In this document: piece by piece, positions 15,472-22,900 of the stretch
Layout: every line of letters begins with the position of its first letter
Numbering within the stretch: position 1 is the stretch's first letter
Virus record (IMG/VR): IMGVR_UViG_3300009001_000048
Span: 1 to 31,913 of that record
Strand: one strand, 5' to 3'
Length of the DNA: 31,913 nt
DNA from: a virus
Notes under the pieces: generated by a model
What the model was told of the DNA's origin: nothing
Database searches by the model: none
What the model saw: the letters and a program-made list of their open reading frames with translations, nothing else
Program-made: the position numbers and the translations under genes

Positions 15472-16347
15472 ATGGAAATATTAAGGCTTTCTTCGGGTGA
15501 GCCCCAGGCTACGATCGATGTAACAGATCCTAGCACTGAGTATGGTTATACAATTTTAAACTTGGCAGATGCCTCATCCACTACTGGCAATGTCACTTCA
15601 GATGGCAGCTCTCAGGTTACTCTAACTTTCTCTGCAGACTATGACGCAGAATACAGGGTTACTATCGACGGAGAAGAACACTTCTTTACCGTCGTAAGGC
15701 CATACGTAGATCCTAGCAGTGTCGCACCAGAGGGACAGCTAGAGGCATACACAAGACATGAAGAGCTTGCAAGAGCCATCATTGATTCGGTAGTTGTCGA
15801 AGGTTTTTACTACAAGAAAAAAGTTATTGAGACTGTTGGTCTTGGAGCAGACTATCTTCCCCTTTGGGATAGAGTAAGAAAGCTTAACAAGGTCTATGAA
15901 AACAATGTGCTGGTTTACGATGCATCCGATCCAGCTAGCTACGAGCTTGCATATAAACTAACAGACGACAAGACAGCAATCACAATTGATTACGCAGGAG
16001 CCATCAATAGATCCGAGGGTGCTAATCTTAGGATACCTCAGGCTATGTCCGATCTCTGGGATCTTACCTTTGGGTATCGTGGCTTTGCCAAAACTTTTGA
16101 CTATATATTGCACCTAGAGGTGGGATACAAAAGGGTTCCATCAGAAATTTCAAGAGCAGCAGAAATGCTGATTGACGACATTGCATGTGGCAAATTAGAG
16201 TATATCGAACGCTACATTAAAGACTACCAGACAGATCAGTATAAGATTAGGTTTGACGGAAGGGTGTTTGAAGGCACTGGCAACATGCTTGTTGATAAGA
16301 TTTTGTCAAAGTATGCTAAGTCAATTCGTATTGTCGGGGTATTGTAA
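15472..16347 (+). CDS. Probable head-tail adaptor protein (291 aa)
   Basis: Probably the first ring below the portal (role of HK97 gp6 or SPP1 gp15). The N-terminal about 75 residues look like a small beta sandwich (SSQVTLTFSADYDAEYRVTI). The rest is mixed: a helix (RHEELARAIIDSVV), a beta segment, and a long C-terminal helix (SEISRAAEMLIDDIACGKLE) followed by a GTGNMLVDKILSKY segment resembling actinophage adaptor C-termini. It is longer than the usual 100-200 residue adaptor because of the extra N-terminal domain. Start ATG 15472 has GGAG at 15461-15464. The stop overlaps the next start (TAATG). The assignment leans mainly on gene order: capsid, adaptor, stopper, HK97-gp10-like, terminator, tube. 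Confidence 0.6.
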   Translation: MEILRLSSGEPQATIDVTDPSTEYGYTILNLADASSTTGNVTSDGSSQVTLTFSADYDAEYRVTIDGEEHFFTVVRPYVDPSSVAPEGQLEAYTRHEELARAIIDSVVVEGFYYKKKVIETVGLGADYLPLWDRVRKLNKVYENNVLVYDASDPASYELAYKLTDDKTAITIDYAGAINRSEGANLRIPQAMSDLWDLTFGYRGFAKTFDYILHLEVGYKRVPSEISRAAEMLIDDIACGKLEYIERYIKDYQTDQYKIRFDGRVFEGTGNMLVDKILSKYAKSIRIVGVL

Positions 16348-16799
16348 TGACAGATTGCAATGTGCCTAACATTCAGTTTCCCATGCTTGCGGATATTTAT
16401 TATCCAGTAGTTAGTCAGGATGCGTACGGTCAGATCACAAAGCAATGGACGTTAGATAAAACAGTCATAGGTAGCTTTACACCAGCTGGCTCTGATATCA
16501 AAGAAGAGCTTGTTATTAACGTAGACATCAGCCAGGACTCTTTGATGATCGGCAGGGTAAAAGTAGATCTAAGATATGCCGATGCAGATGGCGAAGACTA
16601 TGGTCTTACCAATGTTTTGGTTACCAATATTAGAAACAAAGATGGCGTGGTTCTTTATAAAGAAACAGATGGTCAAAGAAGAAGCCAGCCCACTCTGTTT
16701 GAGCTAGCTACCCAGCAACCTTTCGTAAACCCTTTTGGAAAGATTGAGCACTACAGAGTAATTTTACGTAGATCCGAAAACCAGACGGAGGACCTATGA
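16347..16799 (+). CDS. Probable head closure/stopper protein (150 aa)
   Basis: Small, beta-rich protein (FPMLADIYYPVVSQDAYGQI, KTVIGSFTPAGSD, IGRVKVDLRYAD, HYRVILRRSE). Size, fold character and place after the adaptor fit the stopper that plugs the filled head (role of SPP1 gp16 or HK97 gp7 type proteins). Start ATG 16347 shares a base with the previous stop, with GGGG at 16336-16339. Its own stop TGA overlaps the next ATG (ATGA), so translation is coupled on both sides. The sequence alone does not prove the family. Confidence 0.55.
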   Translation: MTDCNVPNIQFPMLADIYYPVVSQDAYGQITKQWTLDKTVIGSFTPAGSDIKEELVINVDISQDSLMIGRVKVDLRYADADGEDYGLTNVLVTNIRNKDGVVLYKETDGQRRSQPTLFELATQQPFVNPFGKIEHYRVILRRSENQTEDL

Positions 16800-17470
16800 T
16801 TAAGTTAGACTTTGAGGTTGAGCAGTTTAGAAAAGAAATGAATAACATCGTTGCCTATAGCGAAGGTTTCATGCAGGGCATTGAAAGAGGCAAGCAAAAG
16901 ATGATGTCAAATTTTGCTAACGAGGTTAAGGCTGCTCTTAAAGAATTTATTGATGCAAGTGCAAGAGTTAACCCCAGTGCGCTTCACCACATGTACGAGT
17001 GGCACCAAACTGGATCTCCAGATGCAAGACTGTTCGACATTGAGTGCCAGGTAACCCAGGGTGGTATTTCTATGTATGGCACCTTTACCCAGTCTAAGTC
17101 AGTTAAAGAAGGGTCTAAGGTTCCTTTTTATAACAAGGCAGAAGTTATGGAGAACGGTATTCCTGTAATAATTTCTCCTGTATACTCTAGCGTACTAGTA
17201 TTTGATGACAACGGAGAAAAGGTTTTTACTCGTAAGCCAGTAAGGATTGAAAATCCAGGAGGCAAAGAGACCCAGGGATCCTTTGAAAAAGTTTTTGATC
17301 AATTCTTTGATCGATATTTTACTCAAGCATTTTTGCAAACAAGTAAGATTATGCAACACCTTTCTGTGCCAGATGAATATTATAAAAATTGGAGCAAAGC
17401 CAAGAAGTCTGGAAGGGCAGCTGGAATTGCTGCTGGATACAGATGGGTAACCCAGGCAGGAGTTAAATAA
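16796..17470 (+). CDS. HK97 gp10-like neck/tail joining protein (224 aa)
   Basis: Pattern of HK97 gp10-like proteins: a long N-terminal helix (VEQFRKEMNNIVAYSEGFMQ, GIERGKQKMMSNFANEVKAA) running into a mixed beta region and a basic C-terminal end (KKSGRAAGIAAGYRWVTQ). Members act at the head-tail interface or on the tail-terminator side. It is a little longer than the common 110-180 residues. GGAGG at 16787-16791 lies four bases before the start, and the ATGA overlap with the stopper gene indicates coupling. The stop overlaps the 17470 start. The call rests on the helix arrangement and on gene order. Confidence 0.55.
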   Translation: MIKLDFEVEQFRKEMNNIVAYSEGFMQGIERGKQKMMSNFANEVKAALKEFIDASARVNPSALHHMYEWHQTGSPDARLFDIECQVTQGGISMYGTFTQSKSVKEGSKVPFYNKAEVMENGIPVIISPVYSSVLVFDDNGEKVFTRKPVRIENPGGKETQGSFEKVFDQFFDRYFTQAFLQTSKIMQHLSVPDEYYKNWSKAKKSGRAAGIAAGYRWVTQAGVK

Positions 17471-18072
17471 TGGTAGATACGTTACCAGTCTCTCACCCAC
17501 CAACTATTATTAATGCCTATCTTAAAGATAAGATTGGCGGATACTTTGCTGGTGCAGATGACTATGATCTGGTATTTTTTCCAACAGGTCCTACAAACAT
17601 TGATGATCTTACCGAAAACTTTCCAGACGCAGTAGATAATGTTTTTGTTGTTTACGATAGAATGTTTAGGCTTCGTAGAGAAGCATTCCCCCACATTAAA
17701 AAAGAACAAGTTCTTTACTACTTTTATAAAAAAGCCAATGCCATGAAAGAGCTAATCGAAACAACTCAGCTAGTCCAAGATCTGCTTGACAGAGGGGACG
17801 AGTCTGCACAAGAAATAAATGAGTGGACAAGGCAGTTGTGGATAACCCAGGGCCAAAGAACTTCTGTTAAAAACAATATTGTTACAGGGCAGCCTGAAAC
17901 ATTTGACGTAGTAAGCTTTAGCAATGAAGACTTTCTCTTGCCATACTTTCATGAACTAAAGATATTCCAGCTAGAAGAAGCTAGGGATATTATTGATTTT
18001 GGCACAGCAAGGACCTGGGCTGGCAACAAGCTGATCGTTAATTATGATTGGCATCATCCAGCTTCTAAATAA
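17470..18072 (+). CDS. Probable tail terminator protein (200 aa)
   Basis: Lies immediately before the tail tube gene, where long-tailed phages usually carry the protein that caps the finished tail and joins it to the head (role of lambda U). The sequence is mixed alpha/beta: NAYLKDKIGGYFAG, VDNVFVVYDRMFRLRREAFP, YFYKKANAMKELIETTQLVQ, and a C-terminal strand NKLIVNYDWH. The last element resembles the closing strand of tail terminators. AGGAG at 17458-17462 is seven bases before the start, which shares one base with the preceding stop (TAATG). The next gene has its own promoter, so this is the end of the connector operon. Confidence 0.6.
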   Translation: MVDTLPVSHPPTIINAYLKDKIGGYFAGADDYDLVFFPTGPTNIDDLTENFPDAVDNVFVVYDRMFRLRREAFPHIKKEQVLYYFYKKANAMKELIETTQLVQDLLDRGDESAQEINEWTRQLWITQGQRTSVKNNIVTGQPETFDVVSFSNEDFLLPYFHELKIFQLEEARDIIDFGTARTWAGNKLIVNYDWHHPASK

Positions 18073-18091
18073 TTAGTTTTTAAAAAACGGC

Positions 18092-18100
18092 TGGTATAAT
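18092..18100 (+). promoter_or_regulatory. Extended -10 promoter TGGTATAAT for the tail tube gene
   Basis: TG-G-TATAAT, with the RNA start expected near 18107, giving the longest leader of the promoter set (about 45 bases) before ATG 18152. A short T/A palindrome-like stretch (GTTTTTAAAAAAC, 18077-18089) lies just upstream and may act as an UP-like element. That last point is speculation. Confidence 0.7.
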
Positions 18101-18151
18101 TAATTCGAGGAAACGCGCCTACTACTTCAATAGAAAGAAGAGGTGACAACT

Positions 18152-18796
18152 ATGGCATATTCACGCGGTTCAAGTGCGAATATTATCGTTGGTGCAGCAG
18201 CATTGTTCACTTACGACAATGGAACACTAACTGACGCTGACCTGCCAGACGTTGTGGAAGACCTAACCTACAAAGACACTTTGCAGGATGACTTAGGTTT
18301 CCGTAACGTCGGTTACACCATGAACGGTCTTGAGATCGTGTTCCAGCCCGACTTCGGTGAAGTTCAGGTTGACCAGCTACTCGACGTTGCCAAGCTTTAC
18401 AAGCAGGGTATGCAGGTTAATCTAAACACCGCTTTCGCAGAGTCCACACTCGAAAACCTTCTGTTTGCCGTTGCTGGTAAGGACACTGACCTTGCAACTG
18501 CTGGTGTAGGAGAGTTTGCAGAAGCAAACCCAGTAATGACTATGTCCGCTGGTGACATTGGAGAATGTCCCGTCGAGCGTGGTCTTGTTGCTGTTGGTCC
18601 AGGTACAGGTGACTGTGCAATCGGTCAGGGTATTGAGCGTATTTACGTTGCATACCGTGCTCTCTCCATTGAGAGCGTTACAGTTTCGGCTAAGCGTGAC
18701 GAACCCACAATGTTTGAGGTTTCGTTCCGTCTGCTCCCTAACGATGACGCTTCTTATGGTAAGATTGTTGACCGTACACTCAACCTAGTATCATAG
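18152..18796 (+). CDS. Major tail tube protein (214 aa)
   Basis: Polymerises into the hollow tail tube around the tape measure. Typical siphovirus tube features: N-terminus AYSRGSSANIIVGAAALF, a beta-rich body (GFRNVGYTMNGLEIVFQPD, VQVDQLLDVAKLYKQG) and a C-terminal strand set (EPTMFEVSFRLLPNDD, IVDRTLNLVS). Start ATG 18152 is preceded five bases upstream by GAGGTGA (18140-18146); an in-frame GTG at 18143 lies inside this site and is rejected. All eight arginines use CGN codons, as in the capsid gene, showing high expression. The gene has its own promoter and a strong terminator, so it is an isolated single-gene unit. Identity is supported by composition, length and position before the chaperones and tape measure. 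Confidence 0.85.
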   Translation: MAYSRGSSANIIVGAAALFTYDNGTLTDADLPDVVEDLTYKDTLQDDLGFRNVGYTMNGLEIVFQPDFGEVQVDQLLDVAKLYKQGMQVNLNTAFAESTLENLLFAVAGKDTDLATAGVGEFAEANPVMTMSAGDIGECPVERGLVAVGPGTGDCAIGQGIERIYVAYRALSIESVTVSAKRDEPTMFEVSFRLLPNDDASYGKIVDRTLNLVS

Positions 18797-18809
18797 TCAT
18801 AAGTTAACA

Positions 18810-18846
18810 AAAACAGCCCAGGTTAACCCCTGGGCTGTTTTGTTTT
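18810..18846 (+). terminator. Strong intrinsic terminator after the tail tube gene
   Basis: AAAACAGCCCAGG (18810-18822) and CCTGGGCTGTTTT (18829-18841) form a perfect 13-bp stem around a TTAACC loop, followed by TTTTGTTTT. It is a textbook Rho-independent terminator. Its U-tract runs straight into the extended -10 of the next gene. Confidence 0.92.
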
Positions 18847-18854
18847 GCTATACT
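18846..18854 (+). promoter_or_regulatory. Extended -10 promoter TGCTATACT for the long tail chaperone
   Basis: TG-C-TATACT begins on the last T of the preceding terminator. It ends six bases before ATG 18861, so RNA would start at or next to the A of the start codon. There is no Shine-Dalgarno sequence. It is the weakest -10 match of the set (C in place of A at position five). Confidence 0.6.
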
Positions 18855-18860
18855 TGTTAG

Positions 18861-19538
18861 ATGGCAACTAAAATTTATGATGTAGCAACTGTCGAGCTAA
18901 TTGATGGCACACCAATAGAGATTAAACCATTAAAGATTAAGTATCTTCGAGAGTTTATGGAAGTCTTTGATCTAATTAAATTGGCGGTCAATGATGATCA
19001 GGCAATCAGACTGCTTGCTGAATGCACAAGGGTAACCATGAGACAGTTTTATCCATCCATTCAAACAATTGAGCAACTAGAAGACAGCGTAGACCTTCCA
19101 ACAATTTATAAAATTTTAGATGTTGCAGCAGGAATTAAGATTGATGATCCAGACAGAGAGGTAAAGAAGCAAGCAACAGAGAGTGGATCAACTTGGAAAG
19201 ACCTTGATCTTGCAGAGCTAGAGTCTGAGGTGTTTTTGCTAGGTATCTGGAAAGATTATGAAGAGCTTGAGCTTTCTCTTTCAATGCCAGAATTAATTGC
19301 CACTCTGGGATCTAAAAGAGATTTAGACTATCAAGAGAAGAAGTTCTTGGCCGCCATGCAAGGGGTAGATCTTGATAAGCAGTCTGGTAGCAACAACGCT
19401 TGGGAAGAAATGAAGGCTAGGGTCTTTAGCGGTGGACAAACTGATGATCCTAATGATATACTATCATTTCAGGGTACAAAGGCTGAACAAAACGGATTTG
19501 GCCTTGGCATGGGCTTGAAATATGAGAAAATTAATTAG
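18861..19538 (+). CDS. Tail assembly chaperone, long form (G-T type, 225 aa)
   Basis: Helps load the tape measure and tube subunits during tail assembly; not part of the finished particle in known systems. Two regions: an N-terminal G-like domain (about 8-96: VELIDGTPIEIKPLKIKYLR, LLAECTRVTMRQFYP, LEDSVDLPTIYKILDVAAGI) and a C-terminal T-like region (about 115-205: DLDLAELESEVFLLGIW, LSLSMPELIATLGSKRDLDY, QEKKFLAAMQGVDLDK). In most long-tailed phages the T part is added by a programmed frameshift; here both lie in one frame and I see no slippery heptamer at the join. Translation is apparently leaderless. Six of seven arginines use AGA/AGG, unlike the tube gene next door, suggesting low expression. 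The next gene is a paralogue of the N-terminal domain only. Confidence 0.8.
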   Translation: MATKIYDVATVELIDGTPIEIKPLKIKYLREFMEVFDLIKLAVNDDQAIRLLAECTRVTMRQFYPSIQTIEQLEDSVDLPTIYKILDVAAGIKIDDPDREVKKQATESGSTWKDLDLAELESEVFLLGIWKDYEELELSLSMPELIATLGSKRDLDYQEKKFLAAMQGVDLDKQSGSNNAWEEMKARVFSGGQTDDPNDILSFQGTKAEQNGFGLGMGLKYEKIN

Positions 19539-19545
19539 CCTATTG

Positions 19546-19554
19546 TGTTATAAT
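19546..19554 (+). promoter_or_regulatory. Extended -10 promoter TGTTATAAT for the short chaperone and tape measure
   Basis: TG-T-TATAAT, eight bases after the long chaperone stop. RNA would start near 19561-19562, leaving a leader of about 27 bases with AAAGGA (19571-19576) ahead of ATG 19588. It lets the short chaperone and tape measure be transcribed independently of the long chaperone. Confidence 0.65.
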
Positions 19555-19587
19555 TGATAGTGCCCTTATGAAAGGAAAAACAATAAA

Positions 19588-19902
19588 ATGGCAACGATGA
19601 ACGAAGCTAAAAAAGTAAAACTAATTGACGGGACAGAGATTGTAGTCCGACCCTTAAAGGTCTCATTGCTCAGAGAATTTATGTCCAAATTTGCAAAGAT
19701 CGCTGATGTAGCAGAAGATAACGACAAGTCAATGACACTGCTTATGGAGTGCGTACAGATTGCTATGAAGCAGTACAAGCCAGAGATGGCTGATGACGTT
19801 AAGACTTTGGAAGATAACATTGACCTTCCTACTGTCTACGAAATTGTTGAAGAGGCCTCGGGTATCAACATGACTAATATGGGCAATATGCTAGCCCAAT
19901 AA
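19588..19902 (+). CDS. Tail assembly chaperone, short form (G type, 104 aa)
   Basis: Paralogue of the N-terminal half of the preceding gene: both share LIDGT, PLK, LREFM, EC, LED, DLPT and GI in the same order, about 35-40% identical by eye over 90 residues. It stops after the G-like domain with no T region, and only 20 bases separate it from the tape measure, so there is no room for a frameshifted extension. It probably supplies the more abundant G protein, with the long gene supplying G-T. It has a conventional leader with AAAGGA and its own promoter. An ATG at 19568 is in another frame. A tandem duplication followed by loss of one C-terminal half is the simplest origin; that is inference. 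Confidence 0.8.
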   Translation: MATMNEAKKVKLIDGTEIVVRPLKVSLLREFMSKFAKIADVAEDNDKSMTLLMECVQIAMKQYKPEMADDVKTLEDNIDLPTVYEIVEEASGINMTNMGNMLAQ

Positions 19903-19922
19903 GTTCTGAAGGGTCCTGGTGA

Positions 19923-22900
19923 ATGGCTGAAACTAATGCCAATATTAACATAAATGCGGATACGTCGCAAGCATTAGCGGCCATCAAGAATCTTCAACGA
20001 TCCCTTTCTGGTCTTTATACCAACATGAGCAAGGGCAGCGCTGCTGCTCAAGCTAAAGTTGCTGGTTTTCAGCAAAACCTAGTTAATAGTATTAATGCGA
20101 CTGGTCAGTTTACTGCCAAGCTAACAACTGTTAGAACCACTACAGAAGCATTTACTAACGCCCTAGAGAAAAATAAACTTTCTCTAGGGCAATACTTTAA
20201 GTATGGCACCGCTGCCTCTAAGCGTTTTGGCAAAACCTTTTCTACCGAGTTCAACACCATTGAGAAGGTAGCTAGAGAGCGCGTTAAAGATCTCCAGACT
20301 CAGTACATTAAGATGGGCCGTGATGCAAACGGTGCCATGAAGGCAATTGCTGTTAGGCCAACCACTCTTAATATGAAAGACCTTGGCACTCAGACTGCCA
20401 TCGCTGCTCAAAAGCAACAGATATTTAATCAGCTTATTAAGCAGGGTTCCACAAATCTTCTAAACTGGGGTAAGAACACGCAGTGGGCTGGTCGACAGCT
20501 CATGGTTGGTTTTACAATCCCTCTGACTATCTTTGCCACTCAGGCTGGTAGATCATTCATGCAGCTTGAGCAACAAGCAATTAAGTTCCGTCGAGTTTAT
20601 GGAGACTTGTTTACAACTGGTGCTCAAACCGATCAGGCACTTGCCGACATGCGTAAGCTGGCAGAAGAGTTTACCAAGTTTGGTGTTGCAGTTGAGCAAA
20701 CCGTAGGACTTGCTGCAACTGTAGCTCAGATGGGTAAGACTGGTGCCGACCTAACAGCACAGGTTACAGAGGCCACAAGGTTGTCAGTTCTGGGAGGTAT
20801 GACTCAGGAGCAAGCACTAAACACAACTATCGGTCTGACCAATGCATTTGGAGTTTCTGTAGAAGATCTAACTAATAAAGTTAACTTCCTAAACGCAGCA
20901 GAAAACCAAACCATTCTTTCTATTGACGACTTTAACGAAGCAGTTCCTCGTGCTGGTAGTGTTGTCTCACAACTTGGTGGAGACGTAGAAGATCTCGCAT
21001 TCTTCCTTACCGCTATGCGTGAAGGTGGTGTTAATGCATCCCAGGGTGCTAACGCCCTAAAGTCATCTCTGGGTAGGTTGATCAACCCAACACAGAGGGC
21101 TAGAGATCAGCTTGCCGATTATGGCATTAATATTTTGGGTATCGTAAACGAGAACTCTGGAAACCTAAGAGAGACAATCCTTGTGCTAGCAAGAGAGCTG
21201 GACAAGCTTGATCCTCTTGATAAAGCAAGAGCTATTGAGACACTGTTTGGTAAGTTCCAGTTTGCAAGAATGTCAACCCTTTTCCAAAACATTATTTCCG
21301 AGGGTAGCCAGGCAAGCACAATTCTTGGTTTAATTAATAGCGAAGCTGGAGACCTTGCTTCGATTGCTGGACGAGAGCTTGCCAGAGTGGAAGAGTCAGC
21401 TGCTACAAAGTTTACTGCAGCTATCGAAAGATTCCAATCCGCCCTGGCACCAATCGGAGAAGAGTTCTTAAGGTTAGCAACACCAGTTATTGAGTGGGCC
21501 ACTGGACTCCTTGAAAGATTTAACGAGCTGGGAGAAGGCGGTAAGAGGTTTGTAGTTCTTTTGCTCGGTGCAATTGGTGGTATCGCACCAGTGCTACTTA
21601 TGGTTATTGGTCTAACAGCCAACCTAGTTGCTAACTTTATTAAGGGTATTGCAACAATTAGTCAGTTCATGGGTAGGTTTAGGGGTGCCTCTCAAAACCT
21701 AGCCGAGCAAACAAACTATATGAACTCAGAGCAGATTGAGTCTGCGGCCATTGCATCCTCGCTAAATCAAACTCACCAAACACTAACCCAAACCTTTACT
21801 CTTGAGACACAAGCTCTTACCCAGCTGGCTAACGCTTACATGAAAGCAGCCAACACAGCAAAGCAATTTAGAGGACCTATCGTAACAGATGGTGGAAGGA
21901 CAATCAAGGCTCCAGGATTCATGAAGGGCAAGATGGTTCCTGGCTACAAAGATGGTGTTGTTTCAGTTCCTGGACCAAAGGGTGCTGGCGACATTCAGCC
22001 AGCCATGCTGGCTCCTGGCGAAGCTGTAATCCCAGCAGACATGGCAAAGAAGTATGGTCCACTAATTAATGCAATGATCGCTGGCAACATTCCTGGCTTC
22101 GTTAATGGCAAGGGTGCCGCAGCGGGAGCATTTGTTAGCGACATTTCTGGCAGGGCCTCAACCGAAAGAGGCAAGGTAGCGATTGAAAAACTACTGCTAA
22201 GAGATCTTGCAATGCTAGAGAAGGCAGAAGACGCAGTCGTTCAAGAGTTTATGGAGTTCGTGCAAGGGGTTGCAAACGAAACAACCAACATGACAAAGGC
22301 AGTTCTAGATAGAGCACTAAAGGACAACCAGCAGCTTATTGAAAAGTATAGAGACGCTAGGTATTTGCAACAAAACAAAGAGCAGTTTGCACATGTTGGT
22401 GCTAGGACAGAAATGCCAGTTTCTGAATTTGCAGCAGCAGACACTCTGGTTGCTGGAAGGGCTGGCCTAAAGCAAGATATTGACCTAGTATCACGTATGA
22501 TTCCAGAAAAGGTTATTAAGCTATACCACGGCCTCGGTATGGACATTACGGGATCTCTTAATGAACAGATGGGTAATGCTGGAGCACAGATCCAGCAGCT
22601 GAGTGCAGATATTTCTCAAAGAGGCATTGAGGCTTACAGAAAAGCAGTCACCATTGGTGGCGGCGTATTTGATGACATAGCACCAGCACTGCAGCAACTA
22701 GATGCCAATGTTCAGCAAGGCTTGCAAGCCGCATACGACAATGGAGCACAGTACGTTGTCGACACAAGGGCAGACCTCGAAAGACTACGCCAAGAGGCCG
22801 ATGGCACTTTTGATGAAAGCCTTTATGTTGTTTTTGAAGACATTCAAAATGATGCATTAAGAAACGTAACGGTAATGGGCGATGAGCTTCAAGAGATTTT

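Noticed and set aside
18143-18151. GTG 18143 as the start of the tail tube gene
   Set aside because: The GTG is part of the Shine-Dalgarno sequence GAGGTGA of ATG 18152.
18861-19922. A programmed ribosomal frameshift in the tail chaperone genes
   Set aside because: The long gene already joins both domains in one frame, no slippery heptamer was seen, and no T-like coding sequence follows the short gene before the tape measure.
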